The notes: generated by a model from the sequence alone, not told the origin. Shown: positions 54,880 through 63,631, numbered from the stretch's first letter. The stretch: 64,000 nt of DNA from Shewanella gelidimarina (GCF_023283945.1 NZ_JAKIKW010000011.1:81867-145866); one strand, 5' to 3'. Numbers and translations: made by a program.

Positions 54880-56348
54880 CCGAAAATCTCCTTATCTAAA
54901 TCTACCGCTGCCATTGGGTTGTTACCGCGCTTCATCGCAGCTAACTCTCTTAACGCTCGCTCACGGGCAAGTTTGTGATCGACGATTGGGCAAATATAGT
55001 GATGTTCTGAAAAAAGTTGCGCTTGAATCGGTATTTTAAGTTTATGAATTAACTTCAAATCCACACTATCAAGCTCTGGTAGATAGTTACGAATAAACTC
55101 ACCAGCAGGATCAAACTTTTCGCACTGTGAAATAGGATTAAAGACTCTAAAATAGGGTTGAGCGTCACAACCTGTGCCCGCAGACCATTGCCAACCACCG
55201 TTATTAGCCGCTAAATCACCATCAATAAGTTTCTGCCTGAAGTAACGTTCACCCCAACGCCAATCAATCAGCAGATGTTTAGTCAAAAAGCTCGCGACTA
55301 CCATCCTTAAACGGTTATGCATCCAACCTGTTTGATTGAGCTGGCGCATCGCCGCATCCACCAGTGGATATCCGGTGCGGCCATCACACCAAGCTTTAAA
55401 CTCTGTTTCATTATTTCGCCAAACGATATTGTCGGCTAATGGATTAAAGTTCTGCGCTTTTGAAAGCCGAGGAAAGGCCACCAGCAAGTGACGATAAAAC
55501 TCTCGCCAGATGATCTCATTTAGCCAGCAACGGCCGGGGCTTTCATCGTGGACTAATGCATCGGGATAATGGCTGAGCAGTGCCACAATGCATTGCCGTG
55601 AACTGAGAATGCCGACAGCAAGATAGCCCGATATTTGACTGGTGCCATCAATGGCAGGAAAGTCTCTAGACGCCTTATAGTCTGCCGCTTTAGTTAACGC
55701 AAATTCTCGTAATTGGGCTAACGCAGCATGCTCTCCAACAGCCCAGGCTTTGCTACACACTTTTGCACACTGCAGTCGAACAGGTTCAGTCACCCTGATA
55801 GGTGCAGCGATTGCATTCGGAGTAACGAGTGTGTGTATTGGCTTAGATCTGGCTATTTCACGCCACTTTTTACCAAACGGGGTAAATACCTTATACATCT
55901 TTCCCGCTAAGTTGAGCACGCTCAATGGGGCTAACAGGCAATGCTGCTGATATAGGCTTAAATTCACCTTTGCGGCGACAGCGAGATCGCGCTGACACTC
56001 ATTAAACTCAGGCTCACTGCTGGCAAATACACTATCGACCTGCCACTGCTCAACATATTGTTTTAGATATGCTGGAATATCGTCAAAGGTATTAAGGTGA
56101 TAAACGTCCAACGGGATCCCAAGGGCGGCAAGAGCGACAGCCAATTCATTTAGCTGCCGTTCGATAAAGTCTAACTGAATTGGCGCGACATCATGTTGTT
56201 GCCACTGCTGCGGCGTTGCAATAAAAATAGCCCGCAGCAACAGGCCTTTGCTTGCTGCATGTTCGCAAGCCGCCGTTAATGTTTGGTTATCTTGCACCCG
56301 CAGATCGCTTCGAAACCAAACCAGTGTATTTACCTTTTCAGCCGCCAT
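54876..56348 (-). CDS. phrB: Deoxyribodipyrimidine photolyase
   Basis: A 490-residue photolyase. An N-terminal antenna domain (VWFRSDLRVQDNQTL, about 1-130) is followed by the FAD domain, with PGRCWLNEIIWREFYRHLL, RTGYPLVDAAMRQLNQTGWMHNRLRM, and DGDLAANNGGWQWSAGTGCDAQPYFR. It repairs cyclobutane dimers with blue light. It lies 2 bases after the MerR gene, which is the expected partner in light-regulated operons. Confidence 0.92.
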   Translation of the reverse strand: MAAEKVNTLVWFRSDLRVQDNQTLTAACEHAASKGLLLRAIFIATPQQWQQHDVAPIQLDFIERQLNELAVALAALGIPLDVYHLNTFDDIPAYLKQYVEQWQVDSVFASSEPEFNECQRDLAVAAKVNLSLYQQHCLLAPLSVLNLAGKMYKVFTPFGKKWREIARSKPIHTLVTPNAIAAPIRVTEPVRLQCAKVCSKAWAVGEHAALAQLREFALTKAADYKASRDFPAIDGTSQISGYLAVGILSSRQCIVALLSHYPDALVHDESPGRCWLNEIIWREFYRHLLVAFPRLSKAQNFNPLADNIVWRNNETEFKAWCDGRTGYPLVDAAMRQLNQTGWMHNRLRMVVASFLTKHLLIDWRWGERYFRQKLIDGDLAANNGGWQWSAGTGCDAQPYFRVFNPISQCEKFDPAGEFIRNYLPELDSVDLKLIHKLKIPIQAQLFSEHHYICPIVDHKLARERALRELAAMKRGNNPMAAVDLDKEIFG

Positions 56349-56350
56349 AA

Positions 56351-57334
56351 TTAATCATCCTTGTTTCCACTTAATCTTGTCTCATTGTTCGGTGTCATTA
56401 TTTCGATATCGGTATCAACAATGCTATTCGCTACCCCATCCTTAGCCACAATGTCTTTAATACTGAGATGACTTAGGCCCAAGCGTTGATTCACGCTTTT
56501 GGCATAGATCCCCACCAGATTGATACTGCCAAGGTTGGATTGCATCAGCAGCTCAAACTCTCGTTTATCGACATTATTAAACTGGGGGTGAGCGATCAGC
56601 AGTATCTGTTTCGAGGGTATTCGTTGAGCAATAAACCCCAACTCATTAACCTTAGTAATATTGATCTGTTGATGTTTCACTTTATAGGCGCTCAGTTCGG
56701 CAGAAAACATCAATGGACTCCAATGGGGTTCCTTGCCAATACAGACCAATAGCGTCATGGCTAAGCTATCTTCTTGTAGCAATGCCAACCGCCGCGCCGA
56801 AAAATAGGCTGCCAATTCATTACTGAGCCAAGCTTGAATACTTGCAGCATCCTTTCGCTCTCCCATCGTGGCTTCATGTCCACTTAGCCAGGGCCAGTAA
56901 AGGCAGGTTTTTAACACGCTAAATGGGTAGCGCGCTGTTAATACGTTTAATTTTTTATGTAAGTCAGTGGCATTAAAATCAATACAGCACTGATTCAAAA
57001 AGATGATCTTGTCCTGCCAAAAACTCATCTCAACAGCACTCAGCGAAGTATTTTTAGCCAAAGGTTTGGCCGTCGCTTTGATAACTGATGCTTTGAGAAA
57101 GGGTTTTACTTTACTAATAGAGACCCCTTTATTGAGCCAATAAAGGATCTCCTCTATTTGCATTAACTGTGCATGGCTATAAAGCCGGTGCCCCTTTGCT
57201 GTTCGCTTAGGGACAACTAAACCATAACGGCGTTGCCACGCTCTTAATGTCACCGGATTAACCCCAGTACGGTCAGCGGCTTCACCTATAGTGAGCCACT
57301 TATCTTCCGCAATGAAGGGCTTAATCTGAGTCAT
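56351..57334 (-). CDS. MerR-family regulator, LitR/CarA-like
   Basis: A 327-residue regulator: an N-terminal MerR winged helix (WLTIGEAADRTGVNPVTLRAWQRRYGL, about 13-80) and a C-terminal part that resembles the helical and cobalamin-binding domains of LitR/CarH. The light-sensing residues look degenerate: the usual EH pair reads EL (173-174), and the DxHxxG motif of cobalamin binding reads EPHWSP (202-207). So it may sense light without adenosylcobalamin, or through a partner photoreceptor. Its genes and the TTGTACAA sites support light control of the operon. Confidence 0.78.
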   Translation of the reverse strand: MTQIKPFIAEDKWLTIGEAADRTGVNPVTLRAWQRRYGLVVPKRTAKGHRLYSHAQLMQIEEILYWLNKGVSISKVKPFLKASVIKATAKPLAKNTSLSAVEMSFWQDKIIFLNQCCIDFNATDLHKKLNVLTARYPFSVLKTCLYWPWLSGHEATMGERKDAASIQAWLSNELAAYFSARRLALLQEDSLAMTLLVCIGKEPHWSPLMFSAELSAYKVKHQQINITKVNELGFIAQRIPSKQILLIAHPQFNNVDKREFELLMQSNLGSINLVGIYAKSVNQRLGLSHLSIKDIVAKDGVANSIVDTDIEIMTPNNETRLSGNKDD

Positions 57335-57350
57335 AGTCGTGGCCGCTAAC

Positions 57351-58307
57351 TTAGTACGCGTAACGCAGTTTAAGCTCTTCTGGATGCGGATTCAGATAGA
57401 CTTGATTCTCAATATAAGGCGTTGGAAACTCACGGATATAATGGTTAATCAAGGTCATTGGTACCAAGATGGGTTGCAAACCTTGGTTATACTTTAAGAT
57501 TGATTCAGCTAGCTCCTCTTTCTGCGCACTCGATAAGTGTTTTTTAAAGTAGCCTTGCATGTGCTGTAGCGCACTGGTGTGATTCTTTCGAGTCGCTTTA
57601 ATCTTAAGGATCTGCATAAAGCCGGTGAAATACTCTTCGGCAATTTTATCTAAATCACCGGTCATATCCGCTAGTAACGGTCCCAGCTCGCGATACAGCT
57701 TCGGACAATGCGCCATTAGCATGTATTTATAACGCACGTGGAAATTTAAGACATTACTCTTAGTAAAACCAGACGCCTGCAGGCAATGCCAATCATGATA
57801 TGCGTAAACGCGAGTGAAAAAATTCTCACGAATAACCAAGTCATGCAGCCTGCCCTCCTCCTCAACAGGTAATAAAGGATAACGTTCCATCAACTTACGC
57901 GCATAAACGCCAATGCCTGATTTCCAGCCATTATTAGTCCCTAGCTTGTATTCCGTCACACGTTCCATACCGCAAGTCGGCGATTTTGCACATAAAATGT
58001 AACCACCCAAAAAGCCTAGTTGTTCCACTTTTTTAGTGCTGAACTCATTCAGTTTATCGGTGACATCAATTGAGCCATCGGCACTTTTAACGTAAATAAC
58101 ATCACCGTCTTTTTCAAGTCTAACCGACTTTCTTGGCGCGCCCATACCGATTGCCATTTCAGGGCAAACAGGCACGTAATCGAAATGAGGAGCTATCTCT
58201 TTACGGCAATAGCCTGATGCTTTATGTCCGCCGTCGAAACGGACTTTCTCCCCAAGTAAGCAGGCGCTAATTCCGATTTGAATTTTGTCTGAATTAAAAT
58301 GGCTCAT
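57351..58307 (-). CDS. DUF523/DUF1722 protein (YbgA-like fusion)
   Basis: A 318-residue protein of two joined domains: DUF523 (GISACLLGEKVRFDGGHK, CPEMAIGMGAPRKSVRL, about 8-150) and DUF1722 (about 190-310, with HYIREFPTPYIENQVYLNPHPEELKLRY). Both are often found next to photolyase genes. Conserved cysteines (SACLLG, CPE, SPTCGM) suggest metal or sulfur chemistry. It is the first gene of the large minus-strand operon. Confidence 0.82.
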   Translation of the reverse strand: MSHFNSDKIQIGISACLLGEKVRFDGGHKASGYCRKEIAPHFDYVPVCPEMAIGMGAPRKSVRLEKDGDVIYVKSADGSIDVTDKLNEFSTKKVEQLGFLGGYILCAKSPTCGMERVTEYKLGTNNGWKSGIGVYARKLMERYPLLPVEEEGRLHDLVIRENFFTRVYAYHDWHCLQASGFTKSNVLNFHVRYKYMLMAHCPKLYRELGPLLADMTGDLDKIAEEYFTGFMQILKIKATRKNHTSALQHMQGYFKKHLSSAQKEELAESILKYNQGLQPILVPMTLINHYIREFPTPYIENQVYLNPHPEELKLRYAY

Positions 58308-58346
58308 GATATTACTCCCTTAATTTTGAAGTCATTACGCAACATA

Positions 58347-58375
58347 CTTGTACAAGGATCACTTTTTTGTACAAG
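58347..58375. promoter_or_regulatory. Paired TTGTACAA palindromes, LitR-type operator
   Basis: CTTGTACAAG (58347-58356) and TTGTACAAG (58367-58375) repeat the same palindrome with their cores 19 bases apart, about 40 bases before the DUF523/DUF1722 start. TGTACA-type sites are bound by LitR/CarA-family MerR regulators, one of which is encoded in this operon. The second site can overlap a -35 region. Confidence 0.65.
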
Positions 58376-58416
58376 TGTGAAATTTAGTATGGCACTCCTT
58401 TGCATTTTGGCAAAAA

Positions 58417-58443
58417 AAACGCCAGCTAATTGCTGGCGTTTTT
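58417..58443 (-). terminator. Terminator of the DUF368 gene
   Basis: AAAACGCCAGC (58417-58427) pairs with GCTGGCGTTTT (58433-58443) around TAATT. On the minus strand a T-run of eight follows, so the DUF368 transcript ends before the light-type operon promoter. Confidence 0.82.
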
Positions 58444-58470
58444 AATAATTAAAAAATAGATTTGAGTTTA

Positions 58471-59388
58471 TTAACGTTCTCTATTAGCAAACCTTTCCAA
58501 GCTCCATACCACTAAGATACCGGCTAACATGGCGATAACGGCATAGGTAAGCAATGACGCTTGTCCGGTTACCTGCTCATACTGCAGCGGCGATAGGATA
58601 CGTTCATCTAGCGGTACCATCTCTCCTTTAGAGTTCTCTCGAAAACTAAGCACCTCTTTCCAAGGCCAGATTTTACCTAACGTACCCAGCATTAATCCGG
58701 TTAAGAACACCAATGTTGCGTCGTGATACTTACGCAACAGAAGAGACAACACATGACTAAAACTCAATAACCCCGTTGCAGCTCCAGCTGCAAACGTTGC
58801 CATAATCGCCAGATCAAAACTTTTAACCGCGCCCATAACCGAGGTGTACAGACCGAGTAGCAATAAAATAAAACTACCGGAAATACCCGGTAAAATCATC
58901 GCCGTAATAGCGATGCAGCCACCGATGAATACATTCAGATAAGTCATTTCTAACGCAATAGGGTTCAACATGGTGATCCCCCACGCGATAACGATACCAA
59001 TAACAAATAAAACCAAGCGACCTAAAGTGAAACCCTTAACCTGTTTCAACATATGCACCACTGAAATGAGGATTAAACCAAAGAAAAATGACCAAACAGG
59101 AATAGGATGCGTATGTAATAAGTAGGAGATCAACTTAGCTAAGGTGAGAATACTGGTTAAGATCCCACCAAAGACACACACTAAGAATGGGCCATTGATA
59201 TGCATAAAGGCCGCTTTAATACCTTGCTCTTTAATCACCCAAAACAAAGAGGGTCTAATCTTTTTAATACTGTCGAGCAGCTGATCTAAGATACCGGTAA
59301 TAAAGGCGATAGTACCGCCCGAAACACCCGGTACAACATCTGCTGCGCCCATTGCCATCCCTTTAAGGTAGGTCTTTAAATAATTCAC
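58471..59388 (-). CDS. DUF368 membrane protein
   Basis: A 305-residue polytopic membrane protein of the DUF368 family (MGAADVVPGVSGGTIAFITGILDQLL is the hallmark start; GGCIAITAMILPGISGSFILLLLG is its repeat in the middle). Members of this family are polyprenyl-phosphate translocases (PopT). With such a role it would recycle undecaprenyl phosphate across the inner membrane. It is alone between its terminator and a divergent DUF4442 gene. Confidence 0.82.
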   Translation of the reverse strand: MNYLKTYLKGMAMGAADVVPGVSGGTIAFITGILDQLLDSIKKIRPSLFWVIKEQGIKAAFMHINGPFLVCVFGGILTSILTLAKLISYLLHTHPIPVWSFFFGLILISVVHMLKQVKGFTLGRLVLFVIGIVIAWGITMLNPIALEMTYLNVFIGGCIAITAMILPGISGSFILLLLGLYTSVMGAVKSFDLAIMATFAAGAATGLLSFSHVLSLLLRKYHDATLVFLTGLMLGTLGKIWPWKEVLSFRENSKGEMVPLDERILSPLQYEQVTGQASLLTYAVIAMLAGILVVWSLERFANRER

Positions 59389-59555
59389 TTTATTCCCTAA
59401 TATCAGTCAAAAACTGGTTTCTGCCAAAATTATACTTCTCTATCCTCTATAAAAGGAAATGAAGTTTATCTTTACCCCGAAATGAGTCTGACGCTAGTAA
59501 TTGATGTTAATTCAATGTTAACCTCATCCGACCAGTAAGGTTCACAAGGAAGAAG

Positions 59556-60047
59556 ATGAGCAACGCAGCCCACAACAACAAGCCGACAAAAGTGATGTCA
59601 CTCTACAAGCGTGTGACCCGATTGCCTTTTGGCAATAAGATATTTTCACTCATGGTCTGCCGAATGGCGCCTTACTTCGGTACAGTTAACCCTTTTATTA
59701 GTGAATTAAAAGTGAATAAATGCGTTTGTCTCATTAAAAAACGCAAATCAGTTCATAATCATATTAAAACGGTACATGTCATCGCGATCTGTAACGGTCT
59801 TGAGATGGCGATGGGCACGATGGCCGAAGCTTCTATTCCCAACCATTTACGTTGGATCCCAAAGGGGATGAGTGTTGATTACACCGCTAAAGCGGGTAGC
59901 GACATCACCTGTGTGGCAGAAGTTACGCCTGAGCAATGGGCAGTGGGTGATATGTTAGTCGCTGTCACGGCTTACGACACAGAAGGTGTCGTTGTGGTGC
60001 GGGGATCGATTAAATTATGGATCTCAGAGAAACCACCGAAAAAATAA
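59556..60047 (+). CDS. DUF4442 hotdog-fold protein
   Basis: A 163-residue protein of the DUF4442 family, related to hotdog thioesterases (RMAPYFGTVNPFISELKVNKC, CNGLEMAMGTMAEASIPNHLRWIPKGMSVDYTAKA). A hydrolysis of acyl-CoA-like substrates is plausible, but the catalytic residue is not evident. GGAAGAAG precedes the ATG. It stands alone. Confidence 0.75.
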   Translation: MSNAAHNNKPTKVMSLYKRVTRLPFGNKIFSLMVCRMAPYFGTVNPFISELKVNKCVCLIKKRKSVHNHIKTVHVIAICNGLEMAMGTMAEASIPNHLRWIPKGMSVDYTAKAGSDITCVAEVTPEQWAVGDMLVAVTAYDTEGVVVVRGSIKLWISEKPPKK

Positions 60048-60174
60048 CATGCCTTAATCGCCGGCTAATGAAATAACCCTTCATTGGCCGGGTAGATCCT
60101 GCTATTATTTCGGCAATTATCGAAACATAGATGCTTAAATCCAGTGTCTAGCGTAAATCAACTGAATCGAGCTT

Positions 60175-60468
60175 ATGAACATTGACGTCGCAGCCAAAGC
60201 ACTAAAAGAACTTGGACACCCAACGAGACTGACGTTGTTTCGTTGTCTTGTAAAAGCAGGATATGCAGGCTTACCGGTCGGGCAACTGCAAGAAACATTA
60301 CAGATCCCGAATTCAACCTTGTCACATCACCTTTCAAGCTTAATGTCTGCAGGACTTGTGAAGCAACAAAGAGAGGGACGAGTGTTGCATTGTATCCCTC
60401 AGTTTGATTGCTTAGACGGGCTAATTTCATTTCTGCAAGATGAGTGCTGTACCGACGAAAAGTGTTAA
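60175..60468 (+). CDS. ArsR-family regulator with C-terminal cysteines
   Basis: A 97-residue winged-helix regulator (LGHPTRLTLFRCLVKAG, NSTLSHHLSSLMSAGLVKQQREGR). A CC pair and a further Cys at the very end (CCTDEKC) could bind arsenite or another soft metal, as in arsenic sensors with C-terminal Cys. Unlike most such genes it has no ars efflux or reductase next to it; the neighbours are DUF4442 and a cupin. So the signal may be something else. Confidence 0.8.
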   Translation: MNIDVAAKALKELGHPTRLTLFRCLVKAGYAGLPVGQLQETLQIPNSTLSHHLSSLMSAGLVKQQREGRVLHCIPQFDCLDGLISFLQDECCTDEKC

Positions 60469-60481
60469 GCGCAGTTAACAC

Positions 60482-61138
60482 TTACTCAGCAAGGTAGAGA
60501 TGCCCCGTTTTGACAAAAATAATGGTGTCCTGTTCAACAAAAGGAAAATGCTCACTCATATGTGGGCTCCGCAGCCAGGTGTATTGCGGGTAAGCGCCAT
60601 GCTCATCGTTAAACTCACCACTAATAACAAAGATCTCCTCGCCGCCAAAATGACGATGTGCTTGAAAACGCTCTCCGGCAGGCCATTTAACCAATGCCAC
60701 ATGCTCATGCTCAAACTCATGGAGAGGCATAACCTGTAAACCACCCATTCCTTGGCGCCAATCATGAGTGTGAGTGCTTACTCTCACCGTTTTTAAATCA
60801 TGCTTATCAAACTGGTTTAACTTTACTAGCAGTACGCAGCCATCTTGGCTAAACGGTGCATGAGCACTCCCCGGTGGGTTACGAATATAAGTGCCCGCAG
60901 GATAATCACCGTCTTCATCAGAGAACACTCCCTCTAGCACTAAAATCTCTTCACCATAAGGGTGATAGTGACTCTTAAAGCGCGCCCCTGCGATGTATTT
61001 AACGATGCTGGTCGTGTGACCACTTTCAGCTGCAGCGCGTTCAAGCGGCTTACGAAATACCGTAGGAGAAGGACTGTCTAACCAGGGTAACTCTTGGGTT
61101 TTAATAACCACTTTTTGACTCAAGTCCATATTTAACAT
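60482..61138 (-). CDS. ChrR-like double-cupin protein
   Basis: A 218-residue protein of two cupin repeats. The first has HYHPYGEEILVLEGVFSDEDG (metal ligands His, His, Glu), the second HRHFGGEEIFVISGEFNDEHG. This is the arrangement of ChrR-type cupins, but no anti-sigma zinc-binding N-terminal domain is present. It lies 32 bases behind the SDR gene and could act on a reactive carbonyl or quinone. The start is the ATG at 61138, with AAGGAG just upstream; a GTG at 61153 is less likely. Confidence 0.78.
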   Translation of the reverse strand: MLNMDLSQKVVIKTQELPWLDSPSPTVFRKPLERAAAESGHTTSIVKYIAGARFKSHYHPYGEEILVLEGVFSDEDGDYPAGTYIRNPPGSAHAPFSQDGCVLLVKLNQFDKHDLKTVRVSTHTHDWRQGMGGLQVMPLHEFEHEHVALVKWPAGERFQAHRHFGGEEIFVISGEFNDEHGAYPQYTWLRSPHMSEHFPFVEQDTIIFVKTGHLYLAE

Positions 61139-61170
61139 CAATTGCTCCTTCACCTTTAATAAAATTGCGG

Positions 61171-61944
61171 TTAATTACGGCCAGCCATAACGCCGCCATC
61201 CACATCCCAAATCGCCCCTGTAACCCAGGCGGCTTGATCTGATAATAGATGCACAATCGTTTGCGCGACATCAATGGCAGTACCGACTCTACCAATGGGG
61301 TGAAAAGCATCGAATCCCGAGATAGCCTCATCCAACTCTTCAGGCTTGATAAACGCCGCATAGATGGGTGTTTTAACCACGGCGGGGGCAACAGCATTCA
61401 CGCGAATATTGCTATCAGCCAGCTCCATCGCCATATGTTGTGTCAGTGCATGTAATCCCGCTTTGGCCATTGAATAGGCTGATGATGGCGTGGCTTTAAC
61501 CGCTTGCTTAGCCCACATAGACCCTATATTGACGATACTGCCGCCACCGTGCAACTGCATATTACTCGCAACCACTTGCGACATTTGAAACAGGGCTTTA
61601 TTGAGTTGCATGTAAATATCGTAGTCAGCAGAGGAATGCGCTAAGAAGGGCTTAGGGTTGAAGTAACCCGCCGCATTCACTAAGTAATCTATTTTACGCT
61701 CCAGTGTGCTTAACGCTGTGGCTAATCGCTCTACATCTGTCTCCTGTTGCAGGTCAGCTTGTATGGTGCTCACGGCGCCCAAAGCAGATAGCTGCGTGGC
61801 GGCAATATTGAGTTTATCAACATTGTTGCCGATGATAATCACTTCTGCACCCTGCTTTAGCAGCAGCTTAGCCGTTGCCAGCCCAATGCCGCTTGATCCA
61901 CCCACAACGATGGCTAGTTTTTTATCATTGATCTTGTTACTCAT
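61171..61944 (-). CDS. Short-chain dehydrogenase/reductase
   Basis: A 257-residue SDR enzyme: GGSSGIG (cofactor site, near 15-21), NAAGYF, and catalytic Ser/Tyr/Lys in [39 protein letters not shown] at the C-terminus is typical of the classical subgroup. It pairs with the double-cupin gene downstream and is divergent from the HxlR regulator that likely controls it. I start at the ATG at 61944, with GTGAG upstream; a GTG at 61953 would add three residues. Confidence 0.82.
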   Translation of the reverse strand: MSNKINDKKLAIVVGGSSGIGLATAKLLLKQGAEVIIIGNNVDKLNIAATQLSALGAVSTIQADLQQETDVERLATALSTLERKIDYLVNAAGYFNPKPFLAHSSADYDIYMQLNKALFQMSQVVASNMQLHGGGSIVNIGSMWAKQAVKATPSSAYSMAKAGLHALTQHMAMELADSNIRVNAVAPAVVKTPIYAAFIKPEELDEAISGFDAFHPIGRVGTAIDVAQTIVHLLSDQAAWVTGAIWDVDGGVMAGRN

Positions 61945-62015
61945 AAGGCTCACTCATCTGATTTAGTGTGGTAACCTTAAACAATGAATATATGTCTGAA
62001 TAGTAAGCACAAATT

Positions 62016-62040
62016 AGTACCATAGGTACTTTTTGGTACA
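62016..62040. promoter_or_regulatory. Probable HxlR operator
   Basis: AGTACC (62016-62021) and GGTACT (62025-62030) are inverted around three bases, and a further GGTACA (62035-62040) repeats the half at 10-bp distance, one helical turn. The site lies just before the HxlR start and 70-100 bases before the divergent SDR gene. Confidence 0.5.
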
Positions 62041-62045
62041 TATTT

Positions 62046-62381
62046 ATGAATCTAAAAGAAAAATTAATTCCAAGAAAATCGGGCCCGGCTAAAACAGCCA
62101 GAATGGTAGAGACAATTGTTGGCTGTAAATGGTCATTAACTGTCTATCAGCTGCTGGAAGATGACATCAATCGCCCTGGCGAAATGGTCAAATCGGTAGA
62201 GGGTTTAACCACAAAAGTGTTGAACCAGTGCTTAAAACGCAATATCGAATTTGGTATTTTGCAGAAGGTCAGTTATCCAGAGATCCCACCACGAGTCGAA
62301 TATAACGTGACCGACTTTGGGCAAAAGTTTGTGCGTATTTTAAAAGACTTAGAGTCACTACAACTTGAGATAGATAACTAG
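62046..62381 (+). CDS. HxlR-family regulator
   Basis: A 111-residue winged-helix regulator of the HxlR/MarR-like type (GCKWSLTVYQLLEDDINRPGEMVKSVEGLTTKVLNQCLKRN). Such proteins respond to electrophiles or quinones through cysteines; here C27-equivalent (VGCKWS) is in the usual place. It is divergent from the SDR-cupin pair and likely regulates it. Confidence 0.82.
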   Translation: MNLKEKLIPRKSGPAKTARMVETIVGCKWSLTVYQLLEDDINRPGEMVKSVEGLTTKVLNQCLKRNIEFGILQKVSYPEIPPRVEYNVTDFGQKFVRILKDLESLQLEIDN

Positions 62382-62392
62382 AAGAGGACACC

Positions 62393-63016
62393 ATGCAACA
62401 AGGCGTACTGACCCGATGGGATGATGCAAAAGGCTTTGGTTTTATAACCCAAGCAAATGACAGTAATGACATTTTTGTACATGTATCCAGTTTCAAATCA
62501 AAAGTTCAACGCCCTAAAAATGGCGATGTTATTAGTTTCAAGAATACTAGAAATAGTAAGGGTAAGTCGCAAGTCAGTATGGCTAAAATCATAGGGCAAG
62601 CCCCAGGCACGACAAAAATGGCTAAGCGCTCGGCCAAATTAAGCATGGTCAGTTTATTTGCTATCACTGCAATCATCAGCGCAATTGTACTTTATCAATT
62701 TGCTTTACTGCCGCTAACCGCGCTTATCTACATGTTCGTCATGTCGAGTATGACCTTTATTGCCTATGCACTGGATAAACGCGCCGCACGCCAGCAGCGC
62801 TGGCGCGTTAAGGAATCGACATTACATCTATTTTCCCTGCTTGGTGGTTGGCCTGGCGCTCTGATTGCGCAGCAACTTCTTAGGCATAAGTCCGCTAAAA
62901 CCCCGTTTAAAGTGCTGTTATGGCTAACCATACTGCTTAACATTGGCATTAGCTACATCGTTCTCTTTACGCCACAGGGCGCTGAGTATTTTCAACAGTT
63001 CCAGCGCATGCTCTAA
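62393..63016 (+). CDS. Cold-shock domain/DUF1294 membrane fusion
   Basis: A 207-residue protein. Residues 1-65 are a cold-shock domain (QQGVLTRWDDAKGFGFITQ, DIFVHVSSF). Residues about 85-200 have four membrane helices of the DUF1294 type, with AYALDKRAARQQRWRVKEST and HLFSLLGGWPGALIAQQLLRHK. The combination is common in gammaproteobacteria; its function is unknown. It lies 11 bases behind HxlR and may be transcribed with it. Confidence 0.85.
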   Translation: MQQGVLTRWDDAKGFGFITQANDSNDIFVHVSSFKSKVQRPKNGDVISFKNTRNSKGKSQVSMAKIIGQAPGTTKMAKRSAKLSMVSLFAITAIISAIVLYQFALLPLTALIYMFVMSSMTFIAYALDKRAARQQRWRVKESTLHLFSLLGGWPGALIAQQLLRHKSAKTPFKVLLWLTILLNIGISYIVLFTPQGAEYFQQFQRML

Positions 63017-63106
63017 ACGACTGTAGATTTACCTGTGGGTATCGAGTCTATATGATTGCAATCAAACTGAATTTAACTCAAACAAACTCAACCAAAGTGA
63101 ATTAAT

Positions 63107-63577
63107 ATGAAAATGATATTAGCGGTAGTCGTCATTGCCGGCGTGATTTTTTACTTCTTTACCTCAATGAATAACCAAAAAGTGTCAAAAGAAAATATTG
63201 AACTAGGCAATGCCTTTCTTGCTGAAAACAAGTTAAAAGAGGGTGTATCAACAACCGCCTCAGGCCTGCAATATCAAGTATTGGCCGCCGGTGATGGCAC
63301 TGTTCATCCAAAGGCAAGTGATACCGTCACGGTTCACTACCACGGCACTTTAATCGACGGCAGTGTATTTGATAGCTCTGTTGAACGCGGCGAGCCTATC
63401 GACTTTCCACTTAACCGCGTGATTAAGGGTTGGACTGAAGGGGTACAGCTCATGGTCGTTGGTGAGAAAACTCGCTTCTTTATTCCCAGTGAATTGGCCT
63501 ACGGTAATCGCAGTGCCGGCAAAATTAGCGGCGGTTCAACACTTATCTTTGATGTCGAGCTTATCAGCATCGACTAG
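63107..63577 (+). CDS. FKBP-type peptidyl-prolyl isomerase
   Basis: A 156-residue FKBP-type isomerase with one N-terminal membrane helix or uncleaved signal (about 2-18). The FKBP domain (about 50-156) has VTVHYHGTLIDGSVFDSSVERGEP and VIKGWTEGVQLMVVGEKTRFFIPSELAYG, with the Tyr, Asp and Trp of the active site. It helps fold proteins at the periplasmic face of the membrane. A strong terminator follows. Confidence 0.88.
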   Translation: MKMILAVVVIAGVIFYFFTSMNNQKVSKENIELGNAFLAENKLKEGVSTTASGLQYQVLAAGDGTVHPKASDTVTVHYHGTLIDGSVFDSSVERGEPIDFPLNRVIKGWTEGVQLMVVGEKTRFFIPSELAYGNRSAGKISGGSTLIFDVELISID

Positions 63578-63596
63578 ATAGCCGTATAAAGACAAT

Positions 63597-63631
63597 AAAA
63601 AGCCCGAATGTGCAAACATTCGGGCTTTTTT
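63597..63631 (+). terminator. Terminator of the FKBP gene
   Basis: AAAAAGCCCGAATG (63597-63610) pairs with CATTCGGGCTTTTT (63617-63630) around TGCAAA, with a T-run on the plus strand 20 bases after the FKBP stop. Confidence 0.87.
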
